Assembly: GCF_052156535.1 (NCBI RefSeq)
Contig: NZ_JBQKUP010000038.1
Location: 248,001 to 312,000, forward strand
Reading direction: 5' to 3'
Source: Nitrospira_E sp052156535
Lineage (GTDB): Bacteria; Nitrospirota; Nitrospiria; Nitrospirales; UBA8639
Length of the DNA stretch: 64,000 nt
A program made the translations under genes and the position numbers. The notes beneath the pieces were generated by a model that was not told where the DNA came from, did not search any database, and saw nothing but the letters and a program-made list of their open reading frames with translations. Of the stretch, positions 38,001 through 46,297 are shown piece by piece. Every line of letters starts with the position of its first letter. Within the stretch, counting starts at the first letter, position 1.

Positions 38001-38500
38001 GCTTTGAGCCGGCCATAGCGTCCAGCCTGGAGTGTAAGGTCTCCTCCCGCCGGAATATCAATGTCCTGAGATCCAGGATGAACCGGTGGGACAGGCGGCA
38101 TCTCGGAAACAAGTGGGAGCCTAACTGGTGTGGACATGGTCCCTAGAATCTGTCCCGGTCCTAAGAGCGTATTGACCACAATATTCTGTATCTGAGATCC
38201 ACTTTTCAATCTGACGGTATCCCCAATTATCTGGCTATTACTGGTTTGAACCACAACATCATGACCGATAGTCATTTCTTGCTCACCGTTCAGATAGGGA
38301 CCGATACTCGCCTGATTTGCCCCAACATCTCCGCTGAGAATTGTACTTCCCTGCCGTACCCAAACTCCCTCATTCCCTAGGACCACAAAATCATTTGCCG
38401 CCTTGGCCTTTCCAGGCACACTCAGAAAAATTAGGAACGCGACCACAGTCCATGTGGAACTAGTATCTATCCGAAAATTTTTTGTCCAACTCCATGTCAT
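35009..38500 (-). CDS. Large secreted multi-domain protein with four PKD-type repeats
   Basis: The ATG at 38500 has GAGGGG 9 nt before it; a farther ATG at 38542 does not. The product has 1163 residues. After a signal peptide (AFLIFLSVPGKAKA) comes a ~270-residue beta-helix-like region rich in G and V. Four repeats of ~92 residues follow (about 308-675), each with P-V-A-x-A-G-x-D-Q-T-V, S-x-D-V-D-G-D-x-L and Y-x-x-x-L-I-V-N-D-G. Bacterial Ig-like domains follow, then a PKD unit (VAPSQVTLRIS, WDFQGNGIIDAQG) and a C-terminal module WSGMMEALAQGDIEQALSHI ... QWRIRNY. That module occurs twice more within 7.5 kb. The role may be adhesion or carbohydrate binding outside the cell. No anchor is visible at the C-terminus. 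Confidence 0.85.
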   Translation of the reverse strand: MTWSWTKNFRIDTSSTWTVVAFLIFLSVPGKAKAANDFVVLGNEGVWVRQGSTILSGDVGANQASIGPYLNGEQEMTIGHDVVVQTSNSQIIGDTVRLKSGSQIQNIVVNTLLGPGQILGTMSTPVRLPLVSEMPPVPPVHPGSQDIDIPAGGDLTLQAGRYGRLKARPGAIVTLSGGLYHFQEWDIREDAQVLATKAVEIRVKGQIDTRRHTVVGPAPDAATLTAADILIIGIGTNGTTGAIDGTPEAVKFGEGTKVRAKVYAPNGLLRFRAESRATGAFVGKWVRMGNHSTIALEGGFGLGQGGNTLPVAQAGPDQTVHVGMNVQLDGAGSTDVDGNLLTYRWTILSQPAGSNASLSDITGIMPTLVIDIPGVYTLQLIVNDGTIDSDPDTVTITTINSPPVAGAGQDQTVFVTQSVLLNGRDSHDVDGDALSFHWSFVSIPGGSGATLSNPTSSTPDFLVDLAGTYQVQLIVNDGQEDSPPDMVLINTQNSKPVAHVGQDQTVPVGSIVTLTGTGSHDVDRDSLIFQWALIAKPTGSTATLSNSTSIQPTFGADLVGLYVAQLIVNDGMENSDPVTVTIMAGNAPPVANAGQDQHVPVFSLVTLNGSGSHDADGDALSFQWSLESRPQGSAATLLNPTFAQPTIIPDIPGIYVVTVVVSDGKASSDPDTVAIVVPAPTPSGLPALLITSPSEGSVVGVNPITVTGFVNDPDASVTVNGISATIMGGVFLADGIVLQEGGNTLLIRGVDGAGHTNSVNLRVTLSATPTNLAPIWGPVAWVKHATADETFSAQFSNCEPAAHYQLVMINGTSGGANRVTQGTVLLNGIEVISAQNFTAAHSQITQPIVVQARNNLEVRVMGPLGAQVQAYIACIANCLAVTIDAPLANATINQSTMLVKGTVMTSSSSPVGVVVNQQAAKVFGSIYAVDQVSVREGTGTLGPTTVVVAATNACGQRASFTTQVHTTEVLTNNVQLRVSPDRNVAPSQVTLRISIDIDQPVANIQWDFQGNGIIDAQGQDLHEQSVTFTQSGLYLPKVSVTDTMGNRFDATAVVQVLDPVAFEIMLNAEWSGMMEALAQGDIEQALSHILIRKREVMRHDWTVLKDHLDELAAIFAVPLHLMDGRGRRVIGASATPLVLGEIQYPLEVEFVLDTDGQWRIRNY

Positions 38501-39057
38501 CGAAGGTATTCCCCTCTTTGCTAAGAACCCATGATTAATCAAAAGAGCATTTTTTTTGGATTGAAAGCTCGGCCAGTATGAGAGGAAACCGGAAAAGGGC
38601 CTATACCCCGTTGTAGGGGAAGCAATTATGGAAGAAGGTCGAACGTAGTTAGGTTTAAGAAGGAAAGTTTGCCCTTAGGCATAAGTCATTTTCTCCGACT
38701 GCATATGAGGTAAAGCCAAGCCCGTTGAATAGGCGGCCCCATTCTGTCGACTCTAATCGGATTAACTCTCACCTTCCCGACAGAGACATGCGAGTGTCTT
38801 GGAATTTTTTTGAAGGATCAGAAACAGATAGCTTGAATAGCTATCCCTTAAACATTCGCTTTGAATCCCACAGCACAATGGAAATCATAAAGTGATTGGA
38901 TGGAAATCACCGTTACGACCAGAAAACACAGATTGGAAAACGGAGCCAATAATGGATTTAGAAGCCTAGCTGCATGATTAATGGCAAATGCCCTCCAACG
39001 GAAACCCTCAATAATGGAAGGGTTGACTGGCGCTGGATAGCATTGGATTTTCAAATA
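38501..39057. other. Intergenic region between two module-bearing genes
   Basis: This 557-bp gap holds the promoter of the large PKD gene. Possible frames in it have no ribosome site. I see no gene, strong hairpin or shared repeat. Confidence 0.5.
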
Positions 39058-39732
39058 CTAAAAATTTTTGATATACCATTGGTGATCCGCTTCCCATACA
39101 AACTCTACCTCTAAGGGAAATTGGATTTTCCCCATGGGCAATGGGTCGATTGATTTGGCCACCACCCGAAACCCTTGCCCATCTGTCAGTTGAAGGGGAA
39201 CGGCAAATAGATTCGCGATCTCTCCTAAATGATCGGCCAGCACGGTCCAATCATGTCGCATGGCATCACGCCTTCTGGTAGCCACAAACGCGACAGCCCC
39301 ATCAATATCCTGCTTCGCTAAGGCCCCCAGCATGCCAGACCATCGGGCATTGAGGTCAGCCTGGAGGTCTTCCGGATTCTCTACTACCACGTCAGCCGTC
39401 GCTTCAAAGGTTTGCCCCTGTGTATTGGTGACAATCACCCGAGGGGAAAAGTGTCCGGCACTTGAGAAGGTGACAGTCTGAGAATGGAGATGAGGCCCCT
39501 CTGCGTCAAATCTTCCATCGCCCTCATAATCCCAGGCTATCAGTTCCACCTCAGGGACCGAATCCGTAGACACTCTCAAGCTCACAGTGCTCGGTGCGAC
39601 ATCCCGCTCCGGGGAGGCCCGTATTTTCACTAGAGGAGTCCTGCTGTGATCCATCCCGTAGGCAATGCCGATCCCACACATGAGGACGAAAAGGGCACCA
39701 GCCGATTTCCTCAACCATAATACTGGCTTCAT
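39058..39732 (-). CDS. Secreted PKD plus C-terminal module protein
   Basis: The product is 224 residues; AAGGAG lies 9 nt before the ATG. After a signal peptide (LFVLMCGIGIAYG) it has one PKD-like domain (VKIRASPERDVAPSTVSLRV, WDYEGDGRFDAEGP, VTFSSAGHFSPRVIVTNTQG). The shared module follows: RWSGMLGALAKQDIDGAVAF, RRRDAMRHDWTVLADHL, FAVPLQLTDGQG, FPLEVEFVWEADHQWYIKNF. It is in effect the last ~225 residues of the 1163-residue neighbour made as a separate protein. Homologous W-G-M-x-x-A-L modules end many large secreted bacterial proteins; their function is not known to me. Confidence 0.82.
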   Translation of the reverse strand: MKPVLWLRKSAGALFVLMCGIGIAYGMDHSRTPLVKIRASPERDVAPSTVSLRVSTDSVPEVELIAWDYEGDGRFDAEGPHLHSQTVTFSSAGHFSPRVIVTNTQGQTFEATADVVVENPEDLQADLNARWSGMLGALAKQDIDGAVAFVATRRRDAMRHDWTVLADHLGEIANLFAVPLQLTDGQGFRVVAKSIDPLPMGKIQFPLEVEFVWEADHQWYIKNF

Positions 39733-39960
39733 TTTCCGTTCTCCTTTTCATTTTTCTGCCGGCCCCTGTTTTCACGACAGCGGACTGGCAGGCCTCACTG
39801 AGGGACTTCACATAATCCTATTCGCCTCTATTTCGGAACTATTCATTGCTTTCATGAATATAACTTTCATGAAAGCCGGCCCCCTTCACGTGAGCCGGAA
39901 CATGATTTGTCCAGGCGGGATTCTTTACCTTGTCCGGGAAATCAGGTATGAAACACTCCT

Positions 39961-41454
39961 ATGGGTTTATGTATTGATCGCGACCAGTTTGACGAAGAGG
40001 ATTTTACCCGGTTCGGACAACGGCTGATTCAAAGCTTGAAAGCTCTGAAGCATGTGGTGGAGCAGCCGGGATTTGGTGTCGGTCCACTCTCCATCGGGGC
40101 GGAACTCGAACTCTCAATTATCAATAGCGAAGGCCGGGCCTATCCCATTAACCGAACCCTTTTGAATTGCGCCCATGATGAACACCTCCAACTCGAGTTA
40201 GACCGGTTTAATTTGGAATACAATTTGTCTCCCGTTGCCTTGGCGGGCCATCCCTTTTCCCATGTCCGGGCGCAATTAGCGAACGCCATCCAATCATTGG
40301 AATATTGTGCGCAAAAATGGGGAGGACGCATTGCGCCGATTGGCATCCTGCCGACCCTCTGCGCCGAAGAACTGGATTCGCCGGTGCTGTCGGATCTCCC
40401 ACGCTATCGTGCGCTCTCGGCAGGCCTTCGACGGTTGCGCGAAGGTCCATTTGCGATACACATCAATGGACCGGAGCCCTTAACGGTGACCTGTCCGGAT
40501 GTCACCCTGGAAGGGGCCACGACCTCTTTTCAAATTCATCTTCGGGTGAATCCTCAGGATTTCGCTCAGGTCTTTAATGCGGCGCAACTGGTCACCCCCG
40601 TTGCCTTGGCTCTCGGTGCGAATAGTCCCATTTTTTTGCAGCATCGGCTGTGGGAAGAAACCCGCGTGGCCTTGTTCAAGCAAGCCATCGACAGTCGAAA
40701 AGTCCAACAAGGTGATTGGCATCAACCGGCCAGAGTGTCGTTTGGCCATGGATGGGTCCGTCGAGGCGCGTATGAGTTATTTGCCGAAGCCGTGGCGCTT
40801 CATTCCCCCTTGTTGCCGGTGATGAGTTCCGAAGAGCCCATGGAATGCCTCAGTCGAGGGCAACTGCCGCAGCTCGAAGAATTACGCCTGCACCAGGGAA
40901 CCGTCTGGCGTTGGAATCGGGCAATCTATGATGCCGGTGCCAATGGACATTTTCGCGTCGAATTTCGATCCCTACCCTCAGGACCTACGCCGATTGATAT
41001 GGCAGCCAATGCGGCGTTTGTGATAGGGCTGACCTTAGGCACGCGACAGCAGATCGAACAGCTCCTCCATCAGTTTCCGTTTGAATATGCGCACCGGAAT
41101 TTTTATCGAGCTGCCGAATATGGGATGGAGGCCATGTTAGTATGGCCGGGTCAGCCAGGTCATGGGTTGCGCGAAATATCCGTGTGTGACCTGGCCGGGG
41201 AATTGTTGCCGGTAGCCGAGAAGGGCTTGGAGGAGAGCGGAGTGGAGAAGGAAGAAATCCACACCATGCTGAATGTGATCAGGGGTCGCTTGGAGACCCG
41301 TATGAATGGTGCTCGTTGGCAGGTCCATCGGTTGGAACAGTATGAAAGCCGGGGGCATGACCGTCCCACGGCTCTCACGCACATGCTCGAAGATTATCTG
41401 CGATCCGCACATACGGGCTCGCCTGTTTCACACTGGAGTCTGAATCCCGAATGA
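39961..41454 (+). CDS. GCS2-type glutamate-cysteine ligase-like carboxylate-amine ligase
   Basis: This 497-residue protein has the ATP-grasp-like GCS2 core. The acidic motif SIGAELELSII is followed by LELDRFNLEYNLSP (Mg/ATP-binding Glu/Asn) and LSAGLRRLREGPFAIHINGP. HFRVEFRSLPSGPTPIDMAANAAF lies near residues 334-357. Family members join a carboxylate to an amine, as in gamma-glutamylcysteine formation. It overlaps the next gene by 4 nt. That gene encodes an AstE/AspA-type amidohydrolase, so the pair probably makes and cleaves (or remodels) the same amide. The ribosome site is weak. Confidence 0.82.
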   Translation: MGLCIDRDQFDEEDFTRFGQRLIQSLKALKHVVEQPGFGVGPLSIGAELELSIINSEGRAYPINRTLLNCAHDEHLQLELDRFNLEYNLSPVALAGHPFSHVRAQLANAIQSLEYCAQKWGGRIAPIGILPTLCAEELDSPVLSDLPRYRALSAGLRRLREGPFAIHINGPEPLTVTCPDVTLEGATTSFQIHLRVNPQDFAQVFNAAQLVTPVALALGANSPIFLQHRLWEETRVALFKQAIDSRKVQQGDWHQPARVSFGHGWVRRGAYELFAEAVALHSPLLPVMSSEEPMECLSRGQLPQLEELRLHQGTVWRWNRAIYDAGANGHFRVEFRSLPSGPTPIDMAANAAFVIGLTLGTRQQIEQLLHQFPFEYAHRNFYRAAEYGMEAMLVWPGQPGHGLREISVCDLAGELLPVAEKGLEESGVEKEEIHTMLNVIRGRLETRMNGARWQVHRLEQYESRGHDRPTALTHMLEDYLRSAHTGSPVSHWSLNPE

Positions 41455-42467
41455 ACCTCGCACGACCTATACCCAGGTGGGAAGCACCCACACCACAAGA
41501 CGTGGGGCATACAGTGGAAGAGTTTCTGATAAAGCTGGGGGAACCCACTTTTCTTTGGCTTCCGGGCTTGGATACCACGCGCACCCGCGCCGTCTGTACC
41601 TTATTACATGGGAATGAACCCTCAGGCGTGCGCGCCCTTCATCGATGGTTCCGGGAAGGACGACAACCCCAAGTCAATATGCTCTGTTTTATCGGGTCCA
41701 TTGAAGCGGCCTTGACCAGACCAATGTTTTCTCATCGATACGCACCAGAAGGGAAAGATCTCAATCGGTGTTTTCGATCTCCGTTTCAGGGACAGGAAGG
41801 GACCATCGCCCAAGCCATCCTCCACGAACTGCATCAGGCCCAACCTGAAGCCTTGATTGACTTTCATAACACCTCGGGCCGAAGTCCGGCATATGGTGTG
41901 ACCACCCTGAACCGGGAAACCCATGAAACGTTGACGGGAGTCTTTTGTGATCATCTGATTGTGACCGATTTGCGGTTAGGCACATTAATGGAAGCGACGG
42001 AATACGACTGGCCCACCGTCACCATTGAAGCAGGCTGGGCACAAGATCCACAGGCCGATGAGCTGGCCTTCCGCGGATTAACACGGTATGCCATGGCCAA
42101 GAATTTTTCAGATATCTCATCACCGGTCACCGTGCTCCATCATCCCATTCGGGTGGAACTGCAGGAAGGGGCCACCGTGGCCTATAACGGTGGACCGGTT
42201 TCCGAAGTGGATCTCACCCTTCCTTCAGATGTGGATCGATTGAATTTTGGAATGTGGTCTCCGCAGGAGACACTGGGTTGGGTCGGGGCACGAGGCCTGG
42301 ATGTCCTGTGGGCCAAGAATGCGAGGGGACAAAACGTTAGCAAAGCGATTTTCTCCGTGCACAACGGCGAACTTCGATTGGCTCATCCCAGCCGGCTCAT
42401 GATGGTCACGACAAACGCAGAAATCGCCCAAAGCGATTGCCTCTTTTATATCCTTCCTGATTCGTAA
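41451..42467 (+). CDS. Succinylglutamate desuccinylase/aspartoacylase-family zinc amidohydrolase
   Basis: The 338-residue product starts in the 4-nt overlap ATGA with the ligase gene, so translation is coupled. Zinc motif LLHGNEPSG gives His53 and Glu56; a second ligand and substrate contact is DFHNTSG. VTIEAGWAQ likely supplies the catalytic Glu. The family removes acyl or amino-acid groups from amides. Being coupled to a GCS2-like ligase, it may act on the ligase product. AstE function in arginine breakdown is not supported, since no other ast genes are present. Confidence 0.83.
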   Translation: MNLARPIPRWEAPTPQDVGHTVEEFLIKLGEPTFLWLPGLDTTRTRAVCTLLHGNEPSGVRALHRWFREGRQPQVNMLCFIGSIEAALTRPMFSHRYAPEGKDLNRCFRSPFQGQEGTIAQAILHELHQAQPEALIDFHNTSGRSPAYGVTTLNRETHETLTGVFCDHLIVTDLRLGTLMEATEYDWPTVTIEAGWAQDPQADELAFRGLTRYAMAKNFSDISSPVTVLHHPIRVELQEGATVAYNGGPVSEVDLTLPSDVDRLNFGMWSPQETLGWVGARGLDVLWAKNARGQNVSKAIFSVHNGELRLAHPSRLMMVTTNAEIAQSDCLFYILPDS

Positions 42468-42735
42468 AAAACAAAGTTTTTCGATCGACCTAGAGCGAAA
42501 GACCTTTAAAATCTCACGTTGATTGTGGTGTCCGATCCCTGGCGTTGGGGCAAAAGCTCTGTGGCTAAAATTTGTTTTGTCGGTGAGGAGGGCGGAATTA
42601 TTTTGTTAGGTAACCTATGCAGCTATCATAATTCTATGGACAGGATCCAGGTGGAGGTCGTGTAAACATTCCCGTCGTTGCGTTCGCAACTCATCAGACA
42701 CTAAATTTGAAAGTAACTCCATGATTTGAGGACGC

Positions 42736-43056
42736 TTACAGGACTTTCAATTTTTTTATAATTTCCTCACATGCTTTCACTATATCACCTAGTGCAGACT
42801 CAAGATATTCTCGTTCTTCGCGTTCGACTCGTTCCAAATATGATGCACTACACTCTAATTTTAGAGCCTCTAACGGTAGATGATCAGTTTCACTTTCAGT
42901 CGCCCTAATTTGATCGAAACTTTCGTCCTCTCCCAATCCAATATAGTCCTTTAATCCCACCAGTCGACGACAGCCCACCAAAGGATGAAGAGTACCCTTG
43001 ATGATGGCCGAGGCAATGTCGATAGCTTCTTGACGTTTAGATTTATCGTTATCCAT
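42736..43056 (-). CDS. Small acidic protein of unknown function
   Basis: The product is 106 residues and mostly helical, starting MDNDKSKRQEAIDIASAIIK. The middle has CRRLVGLKDYIGLGEDESFD and the C-terminus YLESALGDIVKACEEIIKKL. I recall similar short proteins of bacterial polymorphic-toxin or immunity sets, but cannot assign a family. The ribosome site is weak. Nothing around it helps; the 268-bp gap after the amidohydrolase gene shows no other gene. Confidence 0.55.
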   Translation of the reverse strand: MDNDKSKRQEAIDIASAIIKGTLHPLVGCRRLVGLKDYIGLGEDESFDQIRATESETDHLPLEALKLECSASYLERVEREEREYLESALGDIVKACEEIIKKLKVL

Positions 43057-43237
43057 GAGTATTGCCCCGAATATCCATCGTCTGGAATCTCATTGTAAGT
43101 TTTCCTAAAATACAAAAACATCCTTTGGGAATAGCAGCCTAAGAAGGACGAAACGGTTATCTTCAAAAATTAATATTGGACTGCGTGAATATTCTTTTCT
43201 GATTCTCACTTTACTTACGGAACGATCGTTCGCATGG

Positions 43238-43489
43238 TTATTCCACCATCCCGTATTGCGCGGTGAAATGTCGGAGAAAGGGCGCTTGTTCCAGAAATCG
43301 AAAGGGCTTCAAGCCTTCACGCCGCCGGAACGCTTCTTCCACCACCTCCACGATATAATCCACATGGCTCTGGGTGTAGACCCGCCTGGGAATCGCCAAC
43401 CGAACAAGTTCACGAGGGCCCGGCTCTTCTTTCTCGGTTTCGGCATTGCGCTTGCCAAACATGGCGGTGCCGATTCTAACCGCTCTCAT
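43238..43489 (-). pseudogene. Duplicated 3' end of the tryptophanase gene
   Basis: This 83-codon frame starts MRAVRIGTAMFGKRNAETEK and matches the last ~80 residues of the intact protein at 44327-45706, ending in the same FRFLEQAPFLRHFTAQYGMV. DNA identity over 43228-43488 versus 44317-44577 is high, with few substitutions by eye. No upstream part of the gene is present, so it is a fragment. The pair of direct repeats brackets the monohaem cytochrome gene. Confidence 0.88.
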
Positions 43490-43574
43490 ACTCGCTAAAA
43501 AATACTCAGGGGGGCGTGAGACTTCTTACTCGGCTCAAATCCTCCTACAAGCAGTACATCACCTCAAAGCTATC

Positions 43575-44129
43575 CTAATTTTTGGTGCAGCGGGGGTCTG
43601 CTTGTTGAATGGCCGCGATCTTCTGATCATCGAACGGGATTGGAGCGCACCCATGCCCCTTTTCGCATACGAAGTCAAACCTGGCCGCCGGTTGATGACA
43701 ACTTAAGCACGTGACCCCTTGCGAGACATTGACGACGTTATCTCCCCGATCCGCAATCTTGGTGCCTTCTTTGGAGACTTCCAAAAAGAAAAATTCCCAG
43801 CCGTTCGTTTTGGGAAACTTGTCATGCGAATGCTTCACCATGGCTTCCTGAGGAACAAGTTGCAGAATGGTTCCAACCGGATACTCGGTCTCCGGCACGC
43901 TGTCACGTAAGATACGCTTGGCCTCCTTCAGTTTTTCCGGATCGTCGTGCTTGATGCGCGTATTCCTGACTTTCGGCCAATCGAGAATGCAACCGAACGT
44001 GTCTTCGGACACGGTCACCTCCTGAGCCGCCACGCTATACGCCAGACAAAGCACGAGTCCCGCAGCAAGAACGCCCCGCTTACACACATACGATGTGAAT
44101 CGGGAAGTGAGCGAAATGAAGGAACGCAT
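43575..44129 (-). CDS. Exported monohaem c-type cytochrome
   Basis: The start at 44129 is preceded by AAAGGAG (7 nt); the longer frame has no site. The 184-residue product has a signal peptide ending near SVAAQ. The haem-binding site is GVTCLSCHQPA, followed by a possible disulfide pair, FVCEKGHGC. The middle has YPVGTILQLVPQEAMVKHSH and NGWEFFFLEVSKEGTKI. Similar small proteins carry a C-x2-C-H site with this FDFVCEK tail, but no function is known to me. It is bracketed by the duplicated tryptophanase fragment, suggesting it came in or was rearranged together with it. Confidence 0.8.
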   Translation of the reverse strand: MRSFISLTSRFTSYVCKRGVLAAGLVLCLAYSVAAQEVTVSEDTFGCILDWPKVRNTRIKHDDPEKLKEAKRILRDSVPETEYPVGTILQLVPQEAMVKHSHDKFPKTNGWEFFFLEVSKEGTKIADRGDNVVNVSQGVTCLSCHQPAARFDFVCEKGHGCAPIPFDDQKIAAIQQADPRCTKN

Positions 44130-44326
44130 GACCGTACTCCTTTCGTTTTGGTTTCCTCCTGGACTGGCGTCCCGGGAAAATAAAGAATTCTTTGATCCCA
44201 CTGAATCAATTCGTATTTCACCAATACCTGTCAATTGTGCGATGCATCATACCTCAGCGCGAAAGAGCTAAGGAACAACTGCCATTTGTGCTTCATACCG
44301 CACTTCTACATTGTTCGTTCGCATGG

Positions 44327-45706
44327 TTATTCGACCATCCCGTATTGCGCGGTGAAATGTCGGAGAAAGGGCGCTTGTTCCAGAAATCGAAACGGCTTCA
44401 AGCCCTCACGCCGCCGGAACGCTTCTTCCACCACCTCCACGATATAATCCACATGGCTTTGGGTATAGACCCGTCTGGGAATCGCCAACCGAACAAGTTC
44501 ACGAGGGCCCGGCTCTTCTTTCCCGGTTTCGGCATTGTGCTTGCCGAACATCGCAGTGCCGATTTCCACCGCCCGAATGCCCCCCAACACGTATAACTCC
44601 ACACAAAGCGAAATACCCGGCAGATCGAGTGGTTGGAGATGCGGTGCGAAGCGGGCCGCATCCAGGTAAATGGCATGCCCACCGGGCGGGCGCAGGGTCG
44701 GCACACCCGCTTCATGTAAATGGTTGCCCAGATACCCCGTGGAGGTAATGCGATACTGGAGATAATCTTCCTCCACGCCTTCTTTCAATCCTTCGGCCAT
44801 GGCTTCCAAATCGCGTCCGGCCAAGCCCCCATAGGTGGGAAACCCCTCAGTTAAGATCAACAAGTTCTGCTCTTGTTGGGCCAACTCGGCGTTGCGAGTG
44901 GCAAGAAATCCGCCGATGTTCACAATGGCATCTTTTTTTGCGGACATCGTACAGCCATCGGCCAGATCGCACATTTCGCGAACAATGTCGCGGACCATTT
45001 TGTCCCCATATCCCGGTTCGCGCAGTTTAATGAAATAGGCATTTTCTGCAATCCGGCAGGCATCCAGGTATAACGGTCGGTCAAAGGCGCGACAGACCTC
45101 GGCCACTTCTCTGATGTTGGCCATCGAGACCGGTTGCCCTCCACCGGAATTATTGGTGACGGTGATCATCACCAAGGGAATACGGTCGCGCCCTTCTTTT
45201 TGAAAAACCGTGCGAAGACTTTCAATATCCATATTGCCTTTGAAGGGAAACTCACTGGGGAGATCGGCCAATTCGCGACAGGGCACATCTACCGCCCGGG
45301 CTCCACAAAATTCCACGTTGGCCCTGGTGGTATCGAAGTGCGTATTATTGGGAACCACGTCACCGGCCTTGCAGATGGTGGAAAACAAGATGCGTTCCGC
45401 CGCCCTTCCCTGATGGGTCGGAATGACAAGCGGGAATCCCATGAGTTCCTGTACCGCGGCTTCAAACCGGTAAAAGGAAGGACTTCCCGCATAACTTTCA
45501 TCCCCCCGCATGATAGCCGCCCACTGCCTGGCACTCATGGCCCCTGTACCACTATCGGTCAGGAGATCGATCAGGACATCATCAGAGTGCAGCCGAAAGA
45601 CGTTATAACCGGCTTTAGCAATTAATTCCCGACGTTCGGTTTCTGTCGTCATCCGGATATGTTCGACCATTTTGATACGAAAGGGTTCAATGATCGTGTT
45701 AAACAT
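44327..45706 (-). CDS. Tryptophanase / beta-eliminating lyase (PLP enzyme)
   Basis: This 459-residue protein has GGAGG 7 nt before the ATG. It matches the beta-eliminating lyase family. TDSGTGAMSARQWAAIMRGD, IPTHQGRAAE, TNNSGGGQPVSM, the PLP Lys in MSAKKDAIVNIGG (Lys258) and RPPGGHAIYLDA are all present. The block ELYVLGGIRAVEIGTAMFGK is closer to tryptophanase (A-V-E-I-G) than to tyrosine phenol-lyase, so indole plus pyruvate plus ammonia from tryptophan is the likelier reaction. No TnaB or leader peptide is seen. A 3'-end duplicate lies at 43238. Confidence 0.82.
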   Translation of the reverse strand: MFNTIIEPFRIKMVEHIRMTTETERRELIAKAGYNVFRLHSDDVLIDLLTDSGTGAMSARQWAAIMRGDESYAGSPSFYRFEAAVQELMGFPLVIPTHQGRAAERILFSTICKAGDVVPNNTHFDTTRANVEFCGARAVDVPCRELADLPSEFPFKGNMDIESLRTVFQKEGRDRIPLVMITVTNNSGGGQPVSMANIREVAEVCRAFDRPLYLDACRIAENAYFIKLREPGYGDKMVRDIVREMCDLADGCTMSAKKDAIVNIGGFLATRNAELAQQEQNLLILTEGFPTYGGLAGRDLEAMAEGLKEGVEEDYLQYRITSTGYLGNHLHEAGVPTLRPPGGHAIYLDAARFAPHLQPLDLPGISLCVELYVLGGIRAVEIGTAMFGKHNAETGKEEPGPRELVRLAIPRRVYTQSHVDYIVEVVEEAFRRREGLKPFRFLEQAPFLRHFTAQYGMVE

Positions 45707-45842
45707 CCTCAGTCCTCCGGTTATGCTGGTCGCTTTATTTCAGGATCCGGGAAAAGCCCATCCTTCCCAGGCACCGAAATCATATCATCTTCTGGAAAAA
45801 CATCGAACTATTGATGACTCGACGATTCCCGCCTCTATTTCA

Positions 45843-46081
45843 GGGTCTGTTGAAAAAAGCCGCCAGCGGCGTTCTCGCCATTTTCCCGTGCTCACGTACT
45901 ACGCCTACGCTCCGCGCGTAAAAACGGCTGCGGCCTTTCCTTCGAGGGGCCTCAGGACAGGACTGGACGGACCCTTCGGGAAGACTCAGGGCATGCTTTT
46001 TTTAACCGACCCGGAGCCTTTGATGAGTAATCTAATCCTGGGCAAATTTGCCCTTGAACATCCTTATTATTCAACACTCCC
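45843..46081. mobile_element. MITE-like element, copy D
   Basis: This 239-bp copy is in the orientation of copy B. It begins GGGTCTGTTGAAAAAA and ends ATTATTCAACACTCCC. The flanks TTTCA (45838-45842) and TTTTA (46082-46086) agree in 4 of 5 positions, so a target duplication may have mutated. It contains the internal segment missing from copy B, including CTTCGAGGGGCCTCAGG. It lies between the divergent-side flank of tryptophanase and the ftsH-like gene. Confidence 0.82.
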
Positions 46082-46203
46082 TTTTATGAAACATTGAGGC
46101 TAACCGGCTTTCTTGAGGAATTGGGTGGGATAAATTCCTGATCTGCAATCCCCGAACAAGACAAGGAGACCGACACTGCGGGATGTTTTGGAATGGTGTT
46201 TTT

Positions 46204-46234
46204 CCTGCCGGGTCTGAACGTCAGACCCGGCAGG
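46204..46234. other. Strong perfect hairpin without U-tract
   Basis: CCTGCCGGGTCTGA and its exact complement TCAGACCCGGCAGG (14-bp stem, ACG loop) lie 64 nt past the FtsH stop. Neither strand has a T run after the stem, so it is not a classical terminator. It may still stall transcription or protect mRNA. Confidence 0.6.
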
Positions 46235-46297
46235 AATGAATTGGAAATGTCAGCGTGGAGGTATTCGGTACCGAAAACCTCATGTTGTCGATTGGAA

